From: SURF-33 sp964598885
GTDB taxonomy: Bacteria; Desulfobacterota; Desulfobacteria; Desulfobacterales; Desulfosalsimonadaceae
Length of the DNA: 64,000 bases
Direction of reading: 5' to 3'
Assembly (NCBI GenBank): GCA_964598885.1
Contig: CAZRES010000002.1
Coordinates: 1 to 64,000 of the forward strand
Notes under the pieces: model-generated
Seen by the model: only the letters and a program-made list of their open reading frames with translations
Databases searched by the model: none
What the model was told of the DNA's origin: nothing
Position numbers and translations under genes: made by a program
Shown here: positions 50,154 to 58,483 of the stretch, in pieces
How positions within the stretch are numbered: the first letter of the stretch is position 1
Layout: each line of letters starts with the position of its first letter

Positions 50154-51812
50154 CTAATCCTGATGTGGTCCCGATGGATCCGGAGGCGCGATGCGGCGTA
50201 TAGCGGCCTCCATGGCGGCAATCAGCGGGCGCAGAGTTTTTTCATCTTTTGCGGAAATCGGGATGCCTCCGGTGTCGGCGATGATCCGTTCCACCTGCAA
50301 CGGATCCAGCACATCCATTTTGTTGACGGCGATGATGCGGCGGATCTGCAGCAGGTCCAGTTCTTCTAAAATTCGGTCCACGGCCGTGATATGGGCCGCG
50401 TAGTCCCGATTGCTTCCGTCAACCACATGCACCAGAAGATCGGCCCGCTCGAGCTCTTCCAGCGTAGCCCGGAAAGCCACCCGCAATTCCGCGGGAAGAT
50501 CCCGGATAAACCCGACCGTGTCGGTGAGGATCACCTCGGTGTCTCTGGGAAAACGGATCCGCCGGCTGGTGGGGTCAAGGGTGGCGAAAAGCCGGCTTTC
50601 GGCCAGCACGTGGCTGTGGGTCAGGGTATTGAGAAGGGTCGACTTTCCCGCATTGGTATACCCGATGATGGAAATAACCGGTACGCGGCGTTTTTCCCGG
50701 CGGCTTTTTTGCAGCTTGCGCTGTTTGATCACCTGCCGGAGTTCTTTTTCGATGCGCGTGATCCGCTCCCGGGCGCGGCGGCGGTTGATTTCAAGTTTGG
50801 TCTCCCCCGGTCCCCGGCCGCCGATGCCGCCGGTCAGCCGCGACATGGCGGTGTTCCGGGTAACCAGCCGCGGAAGCAGATATTTCAACTGCGCCAGTTC
50901 CACCTGAAGCTTGCCTTCCCGGGTCCGGGCCCGCTGGGCGAAAATATCGAGGATCAACTGGGTCCGGTCGATCACTTTTAGGGCGACTTTGTCGGTAATG
51001 GAGCGAATCTGGGAAGCGTTGAGCTCCTGGTCAAAAATCAACAAAGTGGCGCCTTTGTGCATGGCCAGAATGGTCAGGTCCTCGAGCTTGCCTTTTCCCA
51101 TGAGAAATCGCGGATCGACCTCCCGCCGGTGCTGGATGACCTCGTCAATGACATGGATGCCGCCGGACCGGGCGAGCTGGTGCAGCTCCCGCAATGAAGC
51201 GGCGGCCTCGGACCGGGGGGCCGAACTGACGCTGATGAGTATGGCCCGCTCCGTTCCGGTATCCACATCGTGGGCCAGGACCGATTTGGAGAGATCCGCC
51301 TCGATGGATCGGATCAGCTCAATGCAGTCCACACCCGGATCGGCCGGGTCTTTGGGGGGATAGATCTGGTAAGGGATATCGACGTCGGAATCGGCCAGGA
51401 TATGCGCCAGGTGAAGGGCCGTGGGCCGACCTTTCGATGACACTGTTATGACGGCCATCAGGTCAAGCCGTAAAAGAGCCAGGTCGGTCAGATCGTCTCT
51501 GGTCAGCGACTCATCTTTAAAATGGGTATGAACGCATCTGAGCCCCTTCAGCCGGCCGGGAGGCGAACGATAATCGCTGATGTCGGGGAGCAGGATGCCT
51601 TTGCTGTCTCCGGCGATAACGGAAATAATTTTTCCGGCCCGGTCAACGAGCAGGGCGATCTGTCGGGAGGTTTCGTGACTGATGTCGCAGATCTCGCCTA
51701 TGAGCCGGGGGGAAAGGATTTCATCCGGCGGCGTTCGCTCCTGGTAGAGATTTTCAAGACGACGGATCTGGGTAGATCGCAGTCCGCTGGCGTTGCCGAA
51801 GAGTTTTTTCAT
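50154..51812 (-). CDS. hflX: Ribosome-associated GTPase HflX
   Basis: HflX splits stalled or stressed 70S ribosomes. The glycine-rich N-terminal domain is followed by the GTPase domain with IIGYTNAGKSTLLNTL (G1), LDPTSRRIRFP, DTVGFIRDLP (G3) and VNKMDVL (G4); GGRGPGETKLEINRRRARERI marks the HflX helical hairpin. It is longer than the 420-residue E. coli protein because of an N-terminal extension of about 150 residues with its own repeats (LYQERTPPDEILSPRLIGEIC), as seen in many anaerobes. It starts one base after the dnaB stop and is followed by suhB. Confidence 0.95.
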   Translation of the reverse strand: MKKLFGNASGLRSTQIRRLENLYQERTPPDEILSPRLIGEICDISHETSRQIALLVDRAGKIISVIAGDSKGILLPDISDYRSPPGRLKGLRCVHTHFKDESLTRDDLTDLALLRLDLMAVITVSSKGRPTALHLAHILADSDVDIPYQIYPPKDPADPGVDCIELIRSIEADLSKSVLAHDVDTGTERAILISVSSAPRSEAAASLRELHQLARSGGIHVIDEVIQHRREVDPRFLMGKGKLEDLTILAMHKGATLLIFDQELNASQIRSITDKVALKVIDRTQLILDIFAQRARTREGKLQVELAQLKYLLPRLVTRNTAMSRLTGGIGGRGPGETKLEINRRRARERITRIEKELRQVIKQRKLQKSRREKRRVPVISIIGYTNAGKSTLLNTLTHSHVLAESRLFATLDPTSRRIRFPRDTEVILTDTVGFIRDLPAELRVAFRATLEELERADLLVHVVDGSNRDYAAHITAVDRILEELDLLQIRRIIAVNKMDVLDPLQVERIIADTGGIPISAKDEKTLRPLIAAMEAAIRRIAPPDPSGPHQD

Positions 51813-53174
51813 TTATGTGCCGGCGATATCGTCGTAACCGTAGGCGATATTTTCAAACCGGGTGTATTCATCCAGAAATAACAGGTTCTGCATGCCCACG
51901 GGTCCGTTGCGCTGCTTGGCCAGAATCAGTTCCGCCTTGCCGCGGTTGGGGTTATTTTCATCCTTGTTGTAGAGTTCATCACGGTAAAGAAACAAAACCA
52001 GGTCGGCATCCTGTTCCAAAGCTCCGGATTCCCGAAGGTCGGACAGAACCGGACGCTTGTCTTGCCGCGACTCTAAGCTGCGATTCAATTGGGAAAGCGC
52101 GATAATGGGAATATCGATTTCCTTGGCCAGGTTTTTCAGGGATCTCGACATTTCCGAAATTTCAAGGTCGCGGCGTTCCAGACGGGACCGCGACGTCATC
52201 AACTGGAGATAGTCGATGATTACCAGGCCGATATTTTTTTCTTTTTTGAGGCGCCGGACTTTGGTTTTGATTTCCAGTGAGGTCAGTCCCGGTGCATCAT
52301 CAATGTATATGGGTGCGGTTGAAAGATCATCGGCGGCCTGGGAGAGACGTTCAAAGTCTTCATCCGTGAAGGTGACATCGCGCACCCGGGCCGAGTTGAC
52401 CCGGGCCTCGGCGCATAAGAGGCGCAGGGAAAGCTGCTCCCGGGACATTTCCAGAGAAAAAAACACCACGGCAGCCCCGGCTTCCATGGCGGCGTTTCTG
52501 GTGAAATTTAAGGCTAGTGCGGTTTTCCCCATACCCGGCCGGGCCGCCACGATGATCAGGTCGGAATTCTGGAATCCGGCGGTCAAGGTATCGAATTTGG
52601 TGAAACCGGAGGATATGCCGCTGACCAGGTCCGGATTGGCCTTGCGCTTGTCGATCATGTCGAAATTGGCATGGAGGATGGTGCCGATGTGGTGATAGGT
52701 CGGTTTTCGTTTTTCCTCGGCAATTTCAAATATTACGCGCTGGGCCTGATCAATGATGTCATCTACATCCGGGGGATTGCCGAAGCATTGGCCGGTGATG
52801 TCCGCCGAGGCCGTGATCAGACTGCGAAGCACGGCCTTGTCCCGGATGATCCGGGCGTAATCGGCGGCATTGGAGGGCACCGGAGCGGTATCCACAAGTT
52901 TGGCCAGATAAACGGCGCCCCCGACAGCCTCCAACTGATTGGTATTTCGCAGATATTCGGCCAGGGTCACCAGGTCAACGGGGTCGCCCCTGTCGGACAT
53001 GGCGATAAACGCCTCGAAGATTTTCTGATGGGCCGTCCGATAGAAATCTTCGGGCCGCAGAATATCGAGGATATCCATCAGGATATTGTTATCCATTAAT
53101 ACGGCGCTGATGATCGATTCCTCGGCGTCGATATTCTGGGGCGGCAGCTTGTAGTTTGGCAGATCTTTGCTCAC
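51813..53174 (-). CDS. dnaB: Replicative DNA helicase DnaB
   Basis: The hexameric replicative helicase. The N-terminal domain has PPQNIDAEESIISAVLMDN and FYRTAHQKIFEAF; the RecA-like motor shows IIVAARPGMGKTALALNF (Walker A), FSLEMSREQL, VIIDYLQLM (Walker B) and LSDLRESGALEQDADLVLFLYR. The start codon is GTG (53172-53174), with only a weak ribosome site (GAAGAAC) ahead. Its stop directly abuts the hflX start. It lies 29 bp after rplI in the ribosomal operon, the usual order in this group of bacteria. No split by an intein is seen; the frame runs intact. Confidence 0.97.
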   Translation of the reverse strand: MSKDLPNYKLPPQNIDAEESIISAVLMDNNILMDILDILRPEDFYRTAHQKIFEAFIAMSDRGDPVDLVTLAEYLRNTNQLEAVGGAVYLAKLVDTAPVPSNAADYARIIRDKAVLRSLITASADITGQCFGNPPDVDDIIDQAQRVIFEIAEEKRKPTYHHIGTILHANFDMIDKRKANPDLVSGISSGFTKFDTLTAGFQNSDLIIVAARPGMGKTALALNFTRNAAMEAGAAVVFFSLEMSREQLSLRLLCAEARVNSARVRDVTFTDEDFERLSQAADDLSTAPIYIDDAPGLTSLEIKTKVRRLKKEKNIGLVIIDYLQLMTSRSRLERRDLEISEMSRSLKNLAKEIDIPIIALSQLNRSLESRQDKRPVLSDLRESGALEQDADLVLFLYRDELYNKDENNPNRGKAELILAKQRNGPVGMQNLLFLDEYTRFENIAYGYDDIAGT

Positions 53175-53203
53175 CGGTGTTCTTCTATCATTAAAAAATA
53201 AAA

Positions 53204-53644
53204 TTATTCAGGTTCAACCACTACCGTGATCTCCGGCTGGATACCTTTGTATATGCGGATCTGCACCGGATAGGTGCCGATTTCTTTGATGGGCTCCATC
53301 AGGATCATTCGTTTCGGTACGGTGATATTCTGGGCGGCCAGGGCATCCGCTACTTCACGAACGGATACGGAACCGTAAAGTCTTTTTTCATCGGCTGTTT
53401 TGGCCTTGATCGTGCAGACCACGCCTTCGATTTGCCGGGCCATTTCCTCGGCCTGGGCCTGTTCCTTGGCGATCTGAAGATCGAGTTTAACCTTTTCCTG
53501 TTCCATCCGTTTACGGTTCTGAGGGGTTGCTTCAACGGCTTTTCCCTGAGGGATCAAATAGTTTCGGGCATATCCCTTTTTGACCTGGACCTCTGAACCG
53601 ATAATGCCCAGCGCGTCGATGGTCTCTTTTAAAATCACTTTCAT
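53204..53644 (-). CDS. rplI: Large-subunit ribosomal protein L9
   Basis: L9 bridges the 50S subunit and monitors translation. The family start VILKETIDALG and KKGYARNYLIPQGKA lead into the connecting helix and the C-terminal domain ending AQNITVPKRMIL and IRIYKGIQPEITVVVEPE. The true start is the ATG at 53642-53644, with GGAGG ten bases upstream; an ATG 15 bases earlier lacks this. The length of 146 residues is normal. It lies between DUF2232 and dnaB in the operon. Confidence 0.97.
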   Translation of the reverse strand: MKVILKETIDALGIIGSEVQVKKGYARNYLIPQGKAVEATPQNRKRMEQEKVKLDLQIAKEQAQAEEMARQIEGVVCTIKAKTADEKRLYGSVSVREVADALAAQNITVPKRMILMEPIKEIGTYPVQIRIYKGIQPEITVVVEPE

Positions 53645-53708
53645 CTGTTGCCTCCGCAATCATGAGTACTGTGGAATTTTTTATACAGCAAAAACCGGTT
53701 CGATCGGC

Positions 53709-54650
53709 TTATTCCGGGGGAGAATCAGCACCGATTCGCCTGAAATTAAACCATGCATCGAAAAAACCAAGTCCAACGACCATCATCAACAATATCTGCT
53801 GGATCACGATGATCGCGTAAAACAGAACCCGCAGAAAAAAAGGGATCTGCTTTTTGTTCAAATAAAAGGAAACAATGGCGATTCCCTGAAAAAAATAAAT
53901 CGTCATCAAAATAATCAGGCCGTTGATGCCGATGATCTTCGGCGCCCCGCCCGGAATCATCATCAGCACCGCACACCCGATAAGCGCCCAGACCAGACTG
54001 TCCGGTGTTTTCCAGATGTTTAAAGGCGCGGTAGATATGATAAAAATATTTTTAACCTTGAAAATCACCCGGGCCATCAGCGTGTTGATCCATGCAATTA
54101 CCAGCAGGGCCGCCCCGACCATCCCGGGAAGAACCAGTATGAGTGTATCACGGATTTCATCCATGGCCACGGCCAGCTCGGCGATGACCTCGTCGGACAT
54201 GCCCATGTCCCGGTACAGCATCAAGGAGGCCGACAGATACATCTCCACATAATCGGTGACCATGGCCACAATATTACTGCCCGAAAAATTGCTGTGAAGC
54301 AGCAGAGCGAAAAAGCCCGCTCCCCACAGCGCGCCGGCGGCAAAGCCGACTATTTGTTCAACCGGCCGGTTTTTTTCCGTAAATTCTCCGAGAAAAAAAC
54401 CCAGCCCGATCATACCGGCCAGAAAATAGGTAGTGGCCCCGACGCCGCCGGAATAGAACGTGACCACGGCCAGGCCGGCCGCGGCCACGATGCCGCCGTC
54501 TTTCCTGCCGAGCCGGAGACGATAAATCATCATCGGCAAGGGAAGGAGAATAAAACAGAAAAATCCGAATACCGGAACGGCGATGGAAAGGATGCAGGCC
54601 GCGGATAAGAGCGCAATGCCGGTTAAAATGGTTTTATGGCGCGCGCTCAT
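53709..54650 (-). CDS. DUF2232-family membrane protein (YybS-like)
   Basis: About eight predicted membrane spans and the family signature region LPLPMMIYRLRLGRKDGG identify it as a DUF2232/YybS protein. YybS-like proteins are found between rpsF-rpsR and rplI-dnaB in Bacillus and in Desulfobacterota, and the same context occurs here. Function remains unknown; roles in envelope maintenance or in ribosome-operon regulation have been suggested for relatives without proof. No clear ribosome site was seen beyond a GG-rich stretch. It is co-transcribed with rpsR upstream. Confidence 0.88.
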   Translation of the reverse strand: MSARHKTILTGIALLSAACILSIAVPVFGFFCFILLPLPMMIYRLRLGRKDGGIVAAAGLAVVTFYSGGVGATTYFLAGMIGLGFFLGEFTEKNRPVEQIVGFAAGALWGAGFFALLLHSNFSGSNIVAMVTDYVEMYLSASLMLYRDMGMSDEVIAELAVAMDEIRDTLILVLPGMVGAALLVIAWINTLMARVIFKVKNIFIISTAPLNIWKTPDSLVWALIGCAVLMMIPGGAPKIIGINGLIILMTIYFFQGIAIVSFYLNKKQIPFFLRVLFYAIIVIQQILLMMVVGLGFFDAWFNFRRIGADSPPE

Positions 54651-54674
54651 GGATTCCTTGTATGTTTTTTCCCC

Positions 54675-54920
54675 TCAAACATCATACGTGCCGATAAAGG
54701 GAAGCAGGGCAATGGTGCGCGCCCGCTTGATTTCCCTCGCCAGTTCCCGTTGATGCTTGGCGCAGGTCCCCGAGATTCGCCTGGGGATGATCTTGGCCCG
54801 TTCGGTAATGAAGTATTTCAGGGTGCCGGGATCCTTGTAATTGATTTTCAGGTTGCTGTCGGCGCAGAAACGGCAGACTTTTCTTCGGTGAAAAAATCTT
54901 CTTTTTTGTGTAAAAGCCAT
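54675..54920 (-). CDS. rpsR: Small-subunit ribosomal protein S18
   Basis: S18 sits on the 30S platform next to S6. The 81-residue protein has the family RRKVCRFC, TLKYFITERAKIIPRRISGTCAKHQREL and RTIALLPFI. It keeps two Cys pairs (CRFC and CAKHQ region), the zinc-ribbon form, which relatives in zinc-rich settings keep and others lose. Its ATG overlaps the rpsF stop by one base (TGATG), so S6 and S18 are made together. Confidence 0.97.
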   Translation of the reverse strand: MAFTQKRRFFHRRKVCRFCADSNLKINYKDPGTLKYFITERAKIIPRRISGTCAKHQRELAREIKRARTIALLPFIGTYDV

Positions 54921-55402
54921 CAGGACTGTTCCTCCGTATCGGGTGCGGACGGCGTGGTATCGACGGTCGCAGGTTTGTTTTCATCAGTTTCTTCCGCCGA
55001 TTCGGATTCAGCGGTCTGATCGGCTGCCCGTTCATCGGAAACGGTTTCTTCGCTGGTGCCGACGGCTTCGGTTTCCGCCGGAGTCATGGCCGCTTTCAAA
55101 GCCTCAACATCCGCATCCTTGTCGATGAGAATGGTCATAAACTTGAGAATGCGGTAATTCAGCCGGAAATTCCGCTCCAGTTCGTCGACCAGAGCGCCGT
55201 CGCCGCAATAATCGAGACGTACATACCGCCCCTGTTTCTTTTTTTTGATTTCATAGGCCAGCTTACGAACGCCCCAGTTATCGGCTATCAGAAGTTCGCC
55301 GTTTTTCTGGGTAAACGCGGAATTGACCTTTTCCATGATCACATCCCGATCCGCATCGGTCGTATCGGCGTCAATGATAAAGATGGTTTCGTAATGGTTC
55401 AT
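54920..55402 (-). CDS. rpsF: Small-subunit ribosomal protein S6 with long acidic C-terminal tail
   Basis: S6 binds S18 on the 30S platform. The first 95 residues are the standard fold: MNHYETIFIID, RKLAYEIKKKKQGRYVRLDY, LERNFRLNYRILKFM. A tail of about 60 residues rich in Glu, Ala, Thr and Asp (about 100-160) follows; E. coli S6 has short C-terminal glutamates, but this stretch is much longer. The start is ATG 55400-55402, with AAAGGAG nearby; the frame opens 42 bp earlier without a ribosome site. It is the first gene of the long leftward operon behind the promoter at 55504-55532. Confidence 0.95.
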   Translation of the reverse strand: MNHYETIFIIDADTTDADRDVIMEKVNSAFTQKNGELLIADNWGVRKLAYEIKKKKQGRYVRLDYCGDGALVDELERNFRLNYRILKFMTILIDKDADVEALKAAMTPAETEAVGTSEETVSDERAADQTAESESAEETDENKPATVDTTPSAPDTEEQS

Positions 55403-55503
55403 CGGCACTCCTTTCGGGTTTAAAGCCCCGCGCAAACGGAGCAAGGATTAAAAACACATAAAACTATACTGCCATATTGATCATATTTTTTAAAAAATCA
55501 TTT

Positions 55504-55532
55504 TAAATACCTTTTCTTCCGATTTCTGTCAA
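55504..55532 (-). promoter_or_regulatory. Promoter of the rpsF operon
   Basis: On the minus strand a perfect TTGACA (55527-55532) and TATTTA (55504-55509) are separated by 17 bases. Transcription would start near 55497, about 95 bases before the rpsF ATG. It is divergent from the perR promoter. Confidence 0.75.
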
Positions 55533-55625
55533 GAAATTTTCACCAGGAGCTTTATCCCACATGCGCGACAAGCCCAGTGCTGATCAGTAAAATAGCCATC
55601 CCGCATGAGACCCGGAAAAAAAGAG

Positions 55626-55669
55626 TTGACTGATAAGAAAAATCAATGTTATTTAATAATCAATATCAT
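55626..55669 (+). promoter_or_regulatory. perR promoter with candidate Per box
   Basis: TTGACT (55626-55631) is followed after 18 bases by TATTTA (55650-55655). An imperfect inverted repeat, ATGTTATT (55646-55653) and AATATCAT (55662-55669) with one mismatch, overlaps the -10 box and is AT-rich like the PerR boxes of other bacteria. The layout suggests that PerR represses its own operon together with katG. Confidence 0.6.
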
Positions 55670-55687
55670 TTAAAAGGGAGGGTTCAC

Positions 55688-56131
55688 TTGACGGATTCCA
55701 AAAAAAGATTTGACGTCATCATCCGAAAATTAAGGAACGACGGCTACAAGATAACACCCCAGCGTCTGGCTATCGTTAACATTCTTGCCGAAAGTGAGGG
55801 GCATCCCAGTGTTGAAAATATTCATGCCCGGATCACAAAAGATTTCCCGACAATAAGCCTGGCCACTGTATACAAAAATATTTTATTAATTAAGTCGCTT
55901 GGAGAGGTTCTAGAGATCGGGTTTCCGGATGGGAGCAACCGGTATGATGGAAAGCGACCTTATCCCCACCCGCACGTCGTGTGCATCATGTGCAAAAAAA
56001 TTGTGGACCGGGAACTCGACAGCCTGGACGGCATGAAAGAAGCGGTGGCGGCGGAAACCAATTTCCGGATTCTGAATTACCGGCTGGACTTTTTCGGCAT
56101 ATGCAGCGATTGCCTGGCAAGTGAAGTCTGA
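55688..56131 (+). CDS. perR: Fur-family peroxide sensor PerR
   Basis: A metal-dependent repressor that senses hydrogen peroxide by oxidation of Fe-bound histidines. The winged-helix domain has KITPQRLAIVNIL and ISLATVYKNILLI; the C-terminal half has RYDGKRPYPHPHVVCIMC and ICSDC, giving the structural zinc CxxC pairs. It has Asp before the HxH pair (the position that is Asp in PerR and Glu in Fur), which supports PerR. The TTG at 55688 has GGGAGGG five bases ahead and opens at the family N-terminus; a longer frame from ATG 55646 has no ribosome site. katG begins 41 bp downstream, so the pair forms a peroxide-stress operon. Confidence 0.92.
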   Translation: MTDSKKRFDVIIRKLRNDGYKITPQRLAIVNILAESEGHPSVENIHARITKDFPTISLATVYKNILLIKSLGEVLEIGFPDGSNRYDGKRPYPHPHVVCIMCKKIVDRELDSLDGMKEAVAAETNFRILNYRLDFFGICSDCLASEV

Positions 56132-56172
56132 GCGGTATAAATGTATAACATTAAAAAAAAGGAGAAGACCAT

Positions 56173-58356
56173 ATGAGTAAAGACTCCGCGCCTCCCCTGA
56201 TGGGATCCACTTCCGGCGGCGGCATATCGAATCAGGACTGGTGGCCGAATCAGGTGAATCTCAAGATTCTTCATCAGCATTCTTCCAAAAGCAATCCCAT
56301 GGGGGAGAGGTTCAATTATGGTGACGAATTCAAGAAACTCGACCTGGGGGCCTTAAAAAAGGACCTCTATGCCCTGATGACCGACTCCCGGAGCTGGTGG
56401 CCGGCGGATTACGGACACTATGGGGGTCTTTTTATCCGGATGGCGTGGCACAGCGCGGGCACCTACCGCATGGGCGACGGCCGCGGGGGTGCGGGATCCG
56501 GCTCTCAGCGTCTGGCGCCCCTTAACAGCTGGCCGGACAACGCGAACCTGGACAAGGCGCGCCGTCTTCTCTGGCCGATAAAGCAAAAATACGGCCGCAA
56601 GATCTCCTGGGCCGACCTCATGGTTCTTGCCGGCAACTGCGCCCTTGAGTCCATGGGATTCAAGACCTTCGGCTTTGCCGGCGGGCGTGAGGACGTCTGG
56701 GAGCCCGAAGAAGATATTTACTGGGGGACCGAGAGTGAATGGCTTGGCGACAAGCGTTACTCCGGAGACCGGGAACTCGAGAACCCCCTGGCCGCCGTGC
56801 AGATGGGTCTGATTTACGTGAACCCGGAGGGTCCCAACGGGAATCCGGATCCGGTGGCGTCCGGTCGCGATGTCCGGGAGACCTTCGCGCGCATGGCCAT
56901 GAACGACGAGGAGACCGTGGCGCTGGTCGCCGGCGGGCACACCTTCGGCAAGTGTCATGGCGCGGGAGACCCGGCGCATGTCGGTCCGGAGCCCGAAGCC
57001 GGTCTCATTGAAGAACAGGGTCTGGGATGGAAGAGCAGCTTCGGCAGCGGCAAGGGAGATGACACCATCACCAGCGGTCTTGAAGGCGCGTGGACGCCCA
57101 ATCCCATCAAGTGGGACACGGGCTATTTCGACATGTTGTTCGGCTATGAATGGGAATTGATAAAAAGCCCTGCCGGAGCGTATCAGTGGGCGCCAAAGGA
57201 TGTGGCGGACAAGGATCTCGCGCCATCGGCCCACGATCCGTCAAAGCGGTTTCCGACCATGATGAGCACGGCGGACCTGGCCCTTAAGTTCGACCCGGTC
57301 TATGAGCCGATTGCGCGGCGTTTTCACAAGAATCCGGAAGAGTTCGCGGATGCGTTCGCCCGGGCGTGGTTTAAGCTGACCCACCGGGACATGGGTCCCC
57401 GGTCGCGCTATCTCGGCCCGGAAGTGCCCGAGGAAGAGCTCATCTGGCAGGATCCGGTGCCCGCCGTCGATCATGAACTGATCGACGCGGCCGACATCGC
57501 GGACCTCAAGGCCAAAATCCTTGATTCGGGTCTGTCCATTCCCGAACTCGTTTCCACGGCGTGGGCGGCGGCCTCCACGTTTCGAGGTTCCGACAAGCGC
57601 GGCGGCGCCAACGGAGCGCGCATCCGTCTATCGCCGCAAAAGGACTGGGAAATCAACCAGCCCGCGCAACTTTCAAAAGTTCTTCAGATTCTCGAGTCGA
57701 TCCAAAAGGCGTTCAACCATGCCCAGTCCGGCGGAAAAAAGGTCTCGCTTGCGGATATGATCGTCATGGGCGGATGTGCCGGCGTCGAACAGGCGGCGAA
57801 AAATGCGGGTCACCATGTGACGGTTCCCTTCACACCGGGGCGCACGGATGCTTCCCAGGAGCAGACCGAAGGGGAATCGTTTGCCGTTCTCGAGCCGGTT
57901 GCCGACGGGTTTCGCAACTACCTCAAAACCAGATACGCCGTATCGGCAGAACAATTGCTGGTTGACCGTGCGCAACTGTTGACCCTTACCGCGCCGGAGA
58001 TGACGGTTCTTATCGGCGGCATGCGCGCGTTGAACGCCAACCTCGGTCAATCCGCCCACGGCGTCTTCACCAGGCGGGCAGAGACGCTCACCAATGACTT
58101 TTTCGTGAATCTTCTTGACATGAGCACGGGATGGAAGCCGACCACGGAAGATGAGGAGGTGTTCGAGGGTTATGACCGCGAGACCGGCGAACGCAAATGG
58201 ACCGGCACCCGTGTGGATTTGATTTTTGGTTCAAACTCCCAACTCCGGGCGTTGGCGGAAGTCTATGCATGCGAGGACTCCCAGGAGAAGTTCGTGCACG
58301 ACTTTGCAGCGGCCTGGAACAAGGTAATGAACCTTGACCGCTTTGATCTGACTTGA
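56173..58356 (+). CDS. katG: Catalase-peroxidase KatG
   Basis: A heme enzyme with catalase and peroxidase activity. The N-terminal domain has the distal RMAWHSAGTYR (Arg, Trp, His) and the Met-Tyr-Trp cross-link partner MGLIYVNPEGP; the proximal His is in GGHTFGKCHGA. The C-terminal domain repeats the fold without heme. The 727-residue length is normal. GGAG is close to the ATG. It follows perR on one transcript and is a typical aero-tolerance gene in sulfate reducers. Codon use resembles its neighbours, so recent transfer is not obvious. Confidence 0.98.
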   Translation: MSKDSAPPLMGSTSGGGISNQDWWPNQVNLKILHQHSSKSNPMGERFNYGDEFKKLDLGALKKDLYALMTDSRSWWPADYGHYGGLFIRMAWHSAGTYRMGDGRGGAGSGSQRLAPLNSWPDNANLDKARRLLWPIKQKYGRKISWADLMVLAGNCALESMGFKTFGFAGGREDVWEPEEDIYWGTESEWLGDKRYSGDRELENPLAAVQMGLIYVNPEGPNGNPDPVASGRDVRETFARMAMNDEETVALVAGGHTFGKCHGAGDPAHVGPEPEAGLIEEQGLGWKSSFGSGKGDDTITSGLEGAWTPNPIKWDTGYFDMLFGYEWELIKSPAGAYQWAPKDVADKDLAPSAHDPSKRFPTMMSTADLALKFDPVYEPIARRFHKNPEEFADAFARAWFKLTHRDMGPRSRYLGPEVPEEELIWQDPVPAVDHELIDAADIADLKAKILDSGLSIPELVSTAWAAASTFRGSDKRGGANGARIRLSPQKDWEINQPAQLSKVLQILESIQKAFNHAQSGGKKVSLADMIVMGGCAGVEQAAKNAGHHVTVPFTPGRTDASQEQTEGESFAVLEPVADGFRNYLKTRYAVSAEQLLVDRAQLLTLTAPEMTVLIGGMRALNANLGQSAHGVFTRRAETLTNDFFVNLLDMSTGWKPTTEDEEVFEGYDRETGERKWTGTRVDLIFGSNSQLRALAEVYACEDSQEKFVHDFAAAWNKVMNLDRFDLT

Positions 58357-58460
58357 TGCAGCACAAACGGCTTTGCGATCTACCACAGCCTATTCCGTTG
58401 GCAAATCGGATGATGCGTCGCGATCACCGCGTCCGTGAATTCCCGGGCACTGGACGTTGG

Positions 58461-58483
58461 AAAAAAAACCGGCCTCAGCCGGT
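58461..58483 (-). terminator. Intrinsic terminator that contains the stop codon of the acyl-CoA synthetase gene
   Basis: On the minus strand ACCGGC-TGAG-GCCGGT (58468-58483) is followed by eight T. The TGA of the acyl-CoA synthetase gene (58475-58477) is the loop of this hairpin, so translation termination and transcription termination overlap. katG, converging from the other side, has no terminator of its own before it. Confidence 0.85.
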
